In this document: piece after piece, positions 7,685 to 16,399 of the stretch
Layout of the letters: each line of letters begins with the position of its first letter
Position numbering within the stretch: position 1 is the first letter of the stretch
Assembly: GCA_021792755.1 (NCBI GenBank)
Contig: JAJYUA010000008.1
Span: 1 to 33,816 of the forward strand
Direction: 5' to 3'
Length of the DNA: 33,816 nucleotides
DNA from: Pseudomonadota bacterium
GTDB taxonomy: Bacteria; Pseudomonadota; Gammaproteobacteria; Steroidobacterales; Steroidobacteraceae
Made by a program: the position numbers and the translations under genes
Notes under the pieces: model-generated
What the model was told of the DNA's origin: nothing
Database searches by the model: none
What the model saw: only the letters and a program-made list of their open reading frames with translations

Positions 7685-8353
7685 TCAACGGGCAGAAGGT
7701 GGCGCGAGCGCCGCTTCCAGGCGCTCTGAGACCCCCTCGATGTCGCCCTCGGCGTCGATGCTGCGCAGCAGCCCCTGTTGCCGATAATAGTCAACCAGGG
7801 GCCGGGTCTGCGCCTCGTAGACCCGCAGCCGCTCGGCCACGGTGACCTCGTTGTCGTCCGGCCGCTGGAACAGGTGGTGCGGCCGGCCGGTCCTGGGGCA
7901 CAGCTCGCCCTGCGCGGCCTCGGCCGTGGATGCCAGCAGGTTCACCACACGGCCGCAGTCCGAGCAAGTTCGCCGTCCGGCGATGCGGCGAGACAGCTCC
8001 GCATAATCGACGTTCAACTGCACCACCGCGCCGAGCGGCTGGTCGATCTGGCGCAGCAGTCCGTCCAGGGCGCGCGCCTGGACGAGATTGCGCGGAAAGC
8101 CGTCCAGAATGAACCCCTGTGCCGTATCGGGCTCCCCCAGACGCTCGCGGATCATGCCGAGCACGATCTCGTCCTCCACCAGCCGGCCGGCCGCCATCGC
8201 CTCCTTGGCTTTCAGACCGAGCGGCGTGCCCTCGGTCACGGCGGCGCGCAACAGGTCGCCCGTGGAGACCTGCGGGATACCGTGCCGCGCGACCAGCCGC
8301 TGAGACTGCGTGCCCTTCCCCGAACCCGGGGCCCCCAACAGGACGATGCGCAT
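7685..8353 (-). CDS. adk: Adenylate kinase (long form, Cys-containing lid)
   Basis: This 222-residue enzyme interconverts ATP + AMP and 2 ADP in the cytoplasm. It has the P-loop GAPGSGKGT (7-15), STGDLLR in the AMP site, DGFPR (84-88) and the lid at about 122-170. The lid has C130, C133 and C152 where zinc-type kinases have four Cys (or three and Asp), but the fourth site is T155, the residue used in the metal-free E. coli-type lid. H159 and H160 lie nearby and could replace the ligand. The gene is divergent from the PPi-phosphofructokinase gene. The ATG at 8353 has no clear ribosome binding site; homology starts exactly there. Confidence 0.95.
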   Translation of the reverse strand: MRIVLLGAPGSGKGTQSQRLVARHGIPQVSTGDLLRAAVTEGTPLGLKAKEAMAAGRLVEDEIVLGMIRERLGEPDTAQGFILDGFPRNLVQARALDGLLRQIDQPLGAVVQLNVDYAELSRRIAGRRTCSDCGRVVNLLASTAEAAQGELCPRTGRPHHLFQRPDDNEVTVAERLRVYEAQTRPLVDYYRQQGLLRSIDAEGDIEGVSERLEAALAPPSAR

Positions 8354-8517
8354 GAGTAGTACTAATTGGATGCCGAAAGGTGAGGAACACTACCGGGCAC
8401 GGGGGGCGGGGTCAAACTGCGCGGCGAGTGGCCCCACGGGCGCATGCGCACAGGCGGGCCGCTGCGCTATCCTTGGCGCACCACCAGGGCACACCCCACG
8501 TGCCGCGACCGACTCAC

Positions 8518-9789
8518 ATGAAGAAGATCGCCCATAAGAATGCCCTCTACGCCCAATCCGGCGGCGTCTCGGCAGTGATCAACGCCTCGGCCTGCGGTGT
8601 CATCGAGACCGCGCTGAGGCAATCGAAACACATCGGCAAGGTCTACGCCGGCCGCGACGGCATCATCGGCGCGCTGACCGAAGACCTGATGGACGTCGGC
8701 CGCGAGAGCCCGGCGGTGATCCGCGGCCTCAAGCACACCCCCGGGGGCGCGTTCGGATCGGCGCGCTTCAAGCTGAAGAGCATCGAGCAGAATCGCGCCG
8801 AGTACGAGCGGCTGATCGAGGTGTTCCGCGCGCACGGCATCGGCTATTTTTTCTACAACGGCGGCAACGACTCGATGGACACCGCGCACAAGGTGTCGCA
8901 GATCGGCGAGGCGCTCGGCTACCCCATCATCTGCGTCGGGGTGCCGAAGACCGTCGACAACGACCTGCCGCACACCGACTGCTGCCCGGGATTCGGCTCG
9001 GTGGCGAAGTACGTCGCCGTCTCGACGCGCGAAGCGGCGATGGATGTCGCCTCCATGGCGCGCACCTCGACCAAGGTATTCGTGTTCGAAGTCATGGGAC
9101 GGCACGCCGGCTGGATCGCGGCCGCCGCGGGGCTCGCCGGCCGCCGGCCCGGCGACCCGCCGCACATCATCCTGTTCCCGGAGATCCCGTTCGACCCGGA
9201 GCGTTTCCTCGAACGGGTCGCGCAATGCGTCACCGACTACGGGTACTGCGTGGTTGCGGTCTCAGAGGGCGCCGCCTACGCCGACGGCCGTTTTCTCGCC
9301 GACGCGGGCACCCAGGACGCCTTCGGGCACACCCAGCTCGGCGGGGTCGCGCCGGTCGTGGCGGACATGATCCGCCAGCGCCACGGATACAAGTACCATT
9401 GGGCCGTGGCCGACTACCTGCAGCGCTCGGCTCGCCACATCGCCTCAAAGGTGGATGTCGAGCAGGCCTATGCGGTCGGCAAGGCGGCGGTGGAACTCGC
9501 GATCAAAGGTCACAACGCCGTCATGCCGACCATCGTCCGCAAGAGCTCCAGGCCCTACAAATGGACGATCGGCCACGTTCCTCTGGGCGAGGTGGCCAAC
9601 CGCGAAAAGAAGGTTCCGCGCGACTACATTACACCCGACGGATTCGGCATCACCGAGGCCTGCCGCCGTTATCTCGAGCCGCTGGTGGCCGGGGAAGCCT
9701 ATCCGCCCTACCGCAACGGACTGCCGGATTACGTGCGCGTCAAGGGGGCGCCGGTGCGCAGAAAGCTCAACAAGGAATTCAAGGTCTGA
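8518..9789 (+). CDS. pfp: Pyrophosphate-dependent 6-phosphofructokinase
   Basis: This 423-residue cytoplasmic enzyme phosphorylates fructose 6-phosphate to the 1,6-bisphosphate, reversibly when PPi is donor. GGNDS at 115-119 has Asp where ATP enzymes have Gly (E. coli G104), and PKTVDND at 143-149 has Lys where ATP enzymes have Gly. Both are accepted marks of PPi use. The catalytic Asp is in TVDND, and MGRHAGW (193-199) binds the sugar phosphate. The first position of GGNDS is Asn instead of the metal-binding Asp of E. coli. The ATG at 8518 fits the family start (MKKIAHKNALYAQSGG); upstream in-frame sequence looks noncoding. hppA follows in the same direction after 128 bases, matching PPi-based energy use. 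Donor choice is inferred from residues. Confidence 0.9.
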   Translation: MKKIAHKNALYAQSGGVSAVINASACGVIETALRQSKHIGKVYAGRDGIIGALTEDLMDVGRESPAVIRGLKHTPGGAFGSARFKLKSIEQNRAEYERLIEVFRAHGIGYFFYNGGNDSMDTAHKVSQIGEALGYPIICVGVPKTVDNDLPHTDCCPGFGSVAKYVAVSTREAAMDVASMARTSTKVFVFEVMGRHAGWIAAAAGLAGRRPGDPPHIILFPEIPFDPERFLERVAQCVTDYGYCVVAVSEGAAYADGRFLADAGTQDAFGHTQLGGVAPVVADMIRQRHGYKYHWAVADYLQRSARHIASKVDVEQAYAVGKAAVELAIKGHNAVMPTIVRKSSRPYKWTIGHVPLGEVANREKKVPRDYITPDGFGITEACRRYLEPLVAGEAYPPYRNGLPDYVRVKGAPVRRKLNKEFKV

Positions 9790-9810
9790 ATTTGCGCGCA
9801 AGCGCGGCAG

Positions 9811-9829
9811 CGGACCGGCCTTCGGTCCG
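9811..9829 (+). terminator. Hairpin after PPi-phosphofructokinase gene
   Basis: CGGACCG (9811-9817) and CGGTCCG (9823-9829) form a perfect seven-base-pair stem with a five-base loop, 22 bases after the stop. A second GGCGCC palindrome pair follows. There is no T-run, so it may slow or end transcription only partly. Confidence 0.35.
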
Positions 9830-9855
9830 GCGCCACGGGCGCCGTGCGCCCGATT

Positions 9856-9864
9856 TGCTATAGT
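9856..9864 (+). promoter_or_regulatory. Possible extended -10 promoter of hppA
   Basis: TGC followed by TATAGT (9859-9864) fits an extended -10 element, with five of six bases matching TATAAT. Transcription would start near 9871, leaving a leader of about 47 nt before hppA. No -35 is clear. This suggests hppA can be expressed apart from the phosphofructokinase gene. Confidence 0.4.
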
Positions 9865-9917
9865 TTGCGGTCTTTGTCATTTCACTTTCGTTGTTTTCAC
9901 CGGGGGGAGGTAACCTG

Positions 9918-11978
<2,061 letters not shown>

Positions 11979-11997
11979 CCGGCCCGAGGCCGCCCGC

Positions 11998-12015
11998 GGG
12001 GGCGTGGCGACCCCC
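11998..12015 (+). terminator. GC-rich hairpin after hppA
   Basis: GGGGG (11998-12002) and CCCCC (12011-12015) flank an eight-base loop, 20 bases after the hppA stop. A near copy of the loop side, GCGGGGCGTGGCG, recurs at 12017-12029. There is no T-run. Confidence 0.3.
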
Positions 12016-12066
12016 TGCGGGGCGTGGCGCCTGCGGCGGGCGTTGCCCGGCTCGTCCGGGCCGCGC

Positions 12067-12084
12067 GGGGCGGGGCGGGGCGGG
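12067..12084 (+). other. G-quadruplex motif downstream of hppA
   Basis: GGGGCGGGGCGGGGCGGG has four runs of at least three G with single-C loops, an ideal quadruplex motif on the hppA-sense strand, 88 bases after its stop. It could form in the mRNA tail or in the displaced DNA strand. Confidence 0.7.
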
Positions 12085-12159
12085 CGCCTCGCTACAGCGG
12101 GCGGCCGGCGAACGCATGCGGCGCGGCTGGCACCTCAGAGAGAGCCGAAGGGGTGGCTG

Positions 12160-12181
12160 CCCGCAGGCGCACGCCTGCGGG
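12160..12181. terminator. Perfect palindromic hairpin between hppA and small gene
   Basis: CCCGCAGGCG (12160-12169) and CGCCTGCGGG (12172-12181) are perfect reverse complements around CA. It lies between the convergent ends of hppA and the gene at 12191-12490 and could act on both strands. No T-run is present, so it is not a standard intrinsic terminator. Confidence 0.45.
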
Positions 12182-12190
12182 CCCATCCAA

Positions 12191-12490
12191 TCAGGCCCGG
12201 CCGACGCGCGACTCGGTGAGCATGGCGCTGACCAGGCGGTTCAGACGCTCGCAGTACGCCGCCACCGGCGCCTCCGCCTCGGCCTGTTTGCCGATCAGCG
12301 CCGCTCTGATCTCGGCGAGTCGTCGCTCGATGCGCTCATCGACCGTCATCGAGCTGCACAGAAGGGCGCTGACGCACGCGGTGATCTCGGCATCCAGTGC
12401 GCGCGCGTCGCTGCCCGCGATCTCGACTCCCGCGAGTTCGCTCGGGCAGCCCGCGGCGAGGTGTTCACACCATAAACGGGCAAGCTGCAT
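12191..12490 (-). CDS. Small protein of unknown function
   Basis: This 99-residue protein is not recognised. It opens MQLARLWCEHLAAGCP and is largely helical and acidic to neutral, with four Cys near the N-terminal half (residues 8, 15, 39 and 45) and a later helix DERIERRLAEIRAALIGKQ. No signal peptide or membrane segment is seen. It may be a small cytoplasmic protein, or a chance frame in GC-rich DNA. The stop falls close to the palindrome at 12160-12181, which gives mild support for a real gene end. The ribosome binding site is weak (GAGCC before ATG 12490). Confidence 0.45.
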   Translation of the reverse strand: MQLARLWCEHLAAGCPSELAGVEIAGSDARALDAEITACVSALLCSSMTVDERIERRLAEIRAALIGKQAEAEAPVAAYCERLNRLVSAMLTESRVGRA

Positions 12491-12804
12491 AGGCTCATGG
12501 CATCCCTGCCGCTCGCTCTCGTAACGAAACGGGTGTCCTTCATACCATTTCCACGGCCAACTTGCACCGGGGAATTTGATGGCCGGCGCGCCGTTATGAG
12601 TTGGTCAGCGTAGACGGCCCGCCACACGAGACTCCGTCCAGATTCATAAGCGCTTGATGCGCAAGCGCCTGTTTGCCGGCTTCAGCCGTTGCTTTTCCGC
12701 CTCGCCGATGTCCGGCAGGCCCGCTGCGCGGACCCGGCCGCTCGACGAACCGGTAGCGGACTGTTACTGTTGAATTCGTGGACCGTCGCGCAGCGGGGTG
12801 CGCC
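12491..12804. other. Intergenic region upstream of msrB
   Basis: I see no gene in this 314-base gap. GCGCTTG (12650-12656) and CAAGCGC (12662-12668) form a seven-base-pair hairpin with a five-base loop and no T-run. TGT plus TACTGT (12762-12770) weakly resembles an extended -10 for msrB; if real, transcription would start at about the GTG at 12778. Confidence 0.5.
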
Positions 12805-13206
12805 GTGGAAGCAGAACACTTTCCAGTAGACAAGACCGACGGCGACTGGCGGCACGCGCTCAGCGCCGAGGAGTACCGCGTACTTCGCCGGCACGGCACC
12901 GAGCGGGCCGGCAGCAGCGAGCTCAACGCCGAGCAGCGGCAAGGCGTGTTTCATTGCGCGGGCTGCGGCGCGGCGCTGTTCGACTCGCAGGCGAAGTTCG
13001 ACAGCGGCACCGGATGGCCGAGCTTCTTTCAACCGCGCGAGGGCGCGCTCGGGACCAGGACGGACCGGAGCCTGTTCATGAAGCGCACGGAAGTGCATTG
13101 CGCGCGCTGCGGCGGGCATCTGGGACACGTATTCCCGGACGGGCCGCAGCCGACCGGGCTGCGCTACTGCATCAACGGCGTGGCGCTGAGATTCGAGCCG
13201 GCATGA
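12805..13206 (+). CDS. msrB: Peptide-methionine (R)-S-oxide reductase, zinc form
   Basis: This enzyme repairs oxidised methionine (R-sulfoxide form) in proteins with thioredoxin as reductant. From GTG 12805 it is 133 residues. It has two zinc-binding CxxC pairs (CAGC and CARC), the FDSGTGWPSF substrate loop, and RYCINGVAL with the catalytic Cys in R-x-C-x-N. GTG 12805 has GGGG six bases upstream; an in-frame GTG at 12778 would add nine residues and lacks a ribosome binding site but could start a leaderless message. The stop (13204-13206) is directly followed by the stop of the GGDEF-EAL gene on the other strand. There is no fused MsrA domain and no signal peptide, so it is probably cytoplasmic. 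Confidence 0.93.
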   Translation: MEAEHFPVDKTDGDWRHALSAEEYRVLRRHGTERAGSSELNAEQRQGVFHCAGCGAALFDSQAKFDSGTGWPSFFQPREGALGTRTDRSLFMKRTEVHCARCGGHLGHVFPDGPQPTGLRYCINGVALRFEPA

Positions 13207-15492
13207 TCAAGCCGCGAGCGGCAACAGCCTGGGCCGGGCGATGGCGTAGCCCTGCATGTAATCGACACCCATGCGCCGCGCCACCTCGAGCGCGGCGCTG
13301 TCCTCGACCTGCTCCGCGATCACCTTGAAATTCAGCGTGCGCGCCAGCTTGATCATCGCGGTGACCATCGCCTGATTCACCAAATCGCGCGACAGGTTGC
13401 GGATGAACGAGCCGTCGATCTTCAGGTAATCCATCGGCAGGTTGCGCAGGCTCGAGAAGGAGCCCACGCCGGAACCGAAGTCATCGAGCGCGAACCGGCA
13501 GCCCATGCCGTGCAGCACGCCGACGAAGTGCCGCGCGTGCTCCAGGTTGTCCATCACGGCCGATTCGCTGAGCTCGAAGCACACCTGCCCGGGCTGCACG
13601 CCGGTGCTGTCGAGACATTCGACCACGAACTCCATGAAGCTCTCATCGCTCAGCGTCTGACTCGAGATGTTGATCGCCACGCAACGCTTGGACGACACCT
13701 GCAGCGCCCCGCGGCCGAGCGCCGCCAGCGTCGTCTGCACGACCCACCGATCGACCAGGCCCATCAGCCGATAGCGCTCGGCGGCGCGGACGAACTCCGC
13801 GGGCGAAATCCCCTCACCCTGCCCGTCATCGAGGCGCACGAACACCTCCATCGCCGGTCCGCCGTCATCGCCGTAGGCCGGCACGATCGGCTGCTGGTAG
13901 AGCTGGAAGCGGTTCTCTCTGAGGGAGACCTGCAGCCTCTGCAGCCACTGGATCTCCCCGCTGTGGCGGGCGAACGCCTCGTCGCGCGCCGAATACACGG
14001 CGACGCGGCCCGTGCCTTGCTTCTTCGCGACGTAGCAGGCCGAATCGGCGGCGGCGAGCAGCTCCTCTATCGTGCCGCTCTCGCGCGAGATCTCCACCAG
14101 TCCGACGGACACCCCGAGATCGAATATCTTGTCCCGCCAGACGAACCGATGATCCCCGACCGCGTGGCACACGTCGTCGGCGATCTGCCGCGCCTTCTCC
14201 AGCGGGCAGCCGATGAGCAGCATCCCGAACTCATCGCCCCCCACGCGGGCCACGGTGTCGCTGTCGCGCACCGCATCGCGCAGCACCTTGGCCACCTCGC
14301 GCAGCACGCTGTCCCCGGCCAGGTGGCCGCTGGTGTCGTTGACCACTTTGAAGCGGTCGAGATCGAGGCAACACAACACATGCTGGCCGTCGCCGCGATG
14401 GCCGGTCTCGGCCGCCTCCTGCAACCGCCGCTCGAACTCGTGCCGGTTGACCAGGCCGGTGAGGGCGTCGTGGGTCGCCTGGTAGGACATCTGGCGGGCG
14501 ATGCCCCGCAGCTCCGACACATCGTACAGCAGCACGAGCGCCCCGGCGAGCCCGCCGGCGGCGTCGCGCACCGGGGAAACCGACAGCTCGATCGAGCGCT
14601 CGGTGCCGTCGGTGCGAGACACCGGGAACGCGCGCCGGCCGAGGCTCACGGAGGCGCCGCTCGCGAGGGTCTGGCGGACCGGCTCGAGGAGCGGCCGCCG
14701 GTCGGCTTCATCGACGAGGTTCACGATCTGCTCGATCCCCCGGCCGAGCGCCTGCGGGGCGGGAGTCGCCGACAGCCGCTCCGCCGAGGCGTTGAGGTAG
14801 GTGACGGCGCCGGCGGCATCCGTGACGATGACAGCCTCGGCCAACAAGTCCAGCACCGACAGCTGCTGCGCCCGCGCCGCATCTTTTCGCTCGCCCGGCG
14901 ATTGTCCGCTCTGCGACGGGATGATTTCCGCGCCCGTCATGAGCAGCGCCCGGCCGCCCGCATAGTCGATGAGTCCGGAGGAGATCTCGAGCCGGATCGC
15001 GCCCTCCTCCCCCGGCACGTCGACCTCGTAGCGATCGGCCACGGACTCCCCGGTCAGGTGGCGGCGGATGTTTTCTTTCACCAGATCGGCGTACTCCGGC
15101 GTCACCAGCTCGGCGAAGGGACGGCCCACCAGTTCGGCAGGATCGCGTCCGAGCAGGGAGCCGGCTTGACGATTCGCATACAGGATGGCCTCGCGGTGCA
15201 CGAGCACCATCTGGGGAACCCGTTCACCGAGCAAGGCGAACGGATCGGGCGTGGTGCGGGGCGCATCGGCCGGGTGGGTCAACAGCTGATTGACGGCGCT
15301 CACGAGCGCGGTGAGCTGCGGGGTCCCTTCGCCTTCGAGCCGGCCGCCGCGCTTGTCTCGGGCGAGGTGATCGATCTGGCGCGAAATGCGCTCGATCGAG
15401 CGCAGGTCGCGGCGGCGCAACCGGTAGATCCAAAGCAACAGGAACGCCGCCGCGGCAAGCGCCAGCAGGAGGCTTAACGGCCCGATCGACAT
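13207..15492 (-). CDS. Membrane-anchored PAS-PAS-GGDEF-EAL cyclic-di-GMP protein
   Basis: This 761-residue signalling protein has one N-terminal membrane helix (5-23), two PAS-like domains (about 85-190 and 212-330), a GGDEF domain (about 335-500) and an EAL domain (about 512-755). GGDEF is intact (GGDEF 418-422), and RDSD (409-412) five residues earlier is the inhibitory I-site, so it should make cyclic-di-GMP under product control. The EAL signature reads EVFVR (549-553), but the metal and catalytic residues remain: N608, E640, D670-D671, K691, E730 and Q747. Phosphodiesterase activity is therefore likely. ATG 15492 was chosen because it opens the membrane helix and has AGAGAAG upstream. 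The sensed signal is unknown. Its stop abuts that of msrB. Confidence 0.9.
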   Translation of the reverse strand: MSIGPLSLLLALAAAAFLLLWIYRLRRRDLRSIERISRQIDHLARDKRGGRLEGEGTPQLTALVSAVNQLLTHPADAPRTTPDPFALLGERVPQMVLVHREAILYANRQAGSLLGRDPAELVGRPFAELVTPEYADLVKENIRRHLTGESVADRYEVDVPGEEGAIRLEISSGLIDYAGGRALLMTGAEIIPSQSGQSPGERKDAARAQQLSVLDLLAEAVIVTDAAGAVTYLNASAERLSATPAPQALGRGIEQIVNLVDEADRRPLLEPVRQTLASGASVSLGRRAFPVSRTDGTERSIELSVSPVRDAAGGLAGALVLLYDVSELRGIARQMSYQATHDALTGLVNRHEFERRLQEAAETGHRGDGQHVLCCLDLDRFKVVNDTSGHLAGDSVLREVAKVLRDAVRDSDTVARVGGDEFGMLLIGCPLEKARQIADDVCHAVGDHRFVWRDKIFDLGVSVGLVEISRESGTIEELLAAADSACYVAKKQGTGRVAVYSARDEAFARHSGEIQWLQRLQVSLRENRFQLYQQPIVPAYGDDGGPAMEVFVRLDDGQGEGISPAEFVRAAERYRLMGLVDRWVVQTTLAALGRGALQVSSKRCVAINISSQTLSDESFMEFVVECLDSTGVQPGQVCFELSESAVMDNLEHARHFVGVLHGMGCRFALDDFGSGVGSFSSLRNLPMDYLKIDGSFIRNLSRDLVNQAMVTAMIKLARTLNFKVIAEQVEDSAALEVARRMGVDYMQGYAIARPRLLPLAA

Positions 15493-15633
15493 TGAGCTTC
15501 TCTCGAGCGGCTGCGTCCGGAGTGCGCCGCGACCTGTTGATCTGTTTCCGTACCCCGAACCCGGACGCTTCGAGCATAGCCCAAGGCCCCTCGCCTTCCA
15601 TCGCGATTTCACCATATCTCATCGCAAATCGTC

Positions 15634-15662
15634 TTGGCAGGAACCCCGAAAACCCGTAATTT
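15634..15662 (+). promoter_or_regulatory. Weak candidate promoter of the Pcm-like gene
   Basis: TTGGCA (15634-15639), a 17-base gap and TAATTT (15657-15662) form a partial sigma-70 match. The start would be about 45 bases before the ATG at 15715. The -10 is poor, so this is tentative. Confidence 0.22.
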
Positions 15663-15714
15663 CACCGCTCCCGATCCGCGGGGAACGCAATAGATCCAAT
15701 GGGAGCCCCTTCCG

Positions 15715-16362
15715 ATGCAGGCCGACGCCCGCGAGCAGATGATCGAGCATCAGGTGCGTGCCTGGGACGTGCTCAATGAGCGGGTCCTCGACACGCTGCG
15801 CAAGGTGGCGCGTGAGCCGTTCGTGCCACCCCGCTACCGCTTTCTGGCGCATGCCGACCTGGAAGTGCCCCTGCCCGGCGGCCAGCACATGCTGCGTCCC
15901 AGCATCGTCGGCCGGCTGCTGCAGGCGCTGCGGCTCGGTGGCACGGAGCGGGTGTTCGAGGTCGGCGCCGGCTCGGGGTTCGTGACGGCCTGTCTGCGCG
16001 CTGCGGGCGCTGCCGTGCTGTCGATCGAAATCCTCCCGGAGCTGGCCGACATGGCCCGCCGCAACCTCGCCACGCTCGGCATGCGCGATATCGAGATCCT
16101 CACCGGCGATGCGATGCAGTACGAGCCGCAGGCACGCTTCGGGGCGATCGCCGTCACGGCCTCCCTGCCGGTCTACGAGCCGCGGTTCCAGAATCAGCTC
16201 GCCGTCGGCGGCCGGCTGTTCGTGGTGGTCGGCGAGGCGCCGGTCATGGAAGCGCGCCTCATCCGCCGGGTGTCGGAGGATGCCTGGACGACCGAGAGCC
16301 TGTTCGAGACCGTGATCGATCCGCTCATCGATGCGACACGGCCCGTGCAATTCACGTTCTGA
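15715..16362 (+). CDS. Protein-L-isoaspartate O-methyltransferase-like protein
   Basis: This 215-residue protein has the PIMT fold. MIEHQVRAWDVLNERVL opens it, then the SAM motif FEVGAGSGFVTACL (about 80-95), SIEILPELADMARRNL, and GDAM. True PIMTs have a GQTIS.P motif that binds the isoaspartyl substrate; here the same place reads GGQHMLRPSIVG, so Thr-Ile-Ser is lost. It may still methylate a carboxylate but perhaps on another substrate. Related Pcm-like genes often sit just before tolC in proteobacteria, as here (37 bases). GGAG lies nine bases before ATG 15715. I leave the symbol blank because repair activity is uncertain. Confidence 0.8.
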   Translation: MQADAREQMIEHQVRAWDVLNERVLDTLRKVAREPFVPPRYRFLAHADLEVPLPGGQHMLRPSIVGRLLQALRLGGTERVFEVGAGSGFVTACLRAAGAAVLSIEILPELADMARRNLATLGMRDIEILTGDAMQYEPQARFGAIAVTASLPVYEPRFQNQLAVGGRLFVVVGEAPVMEARLIRRVSEDAWTTESLFETVIDPLIDATRPVQFTF

Positions 16363-16399
16363 GCTTCAGACGCTCCGTGCCGGAGCGCTAGGGAACCCG

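Noticed and set aside
13510..15477. A 655-codon open frame opposite the GGDEF-EAL gene
   Set aside because: The opposite strand encodes complete PAS, GGDEF and EAL domains. The antisense frame has biased composition and no motif.
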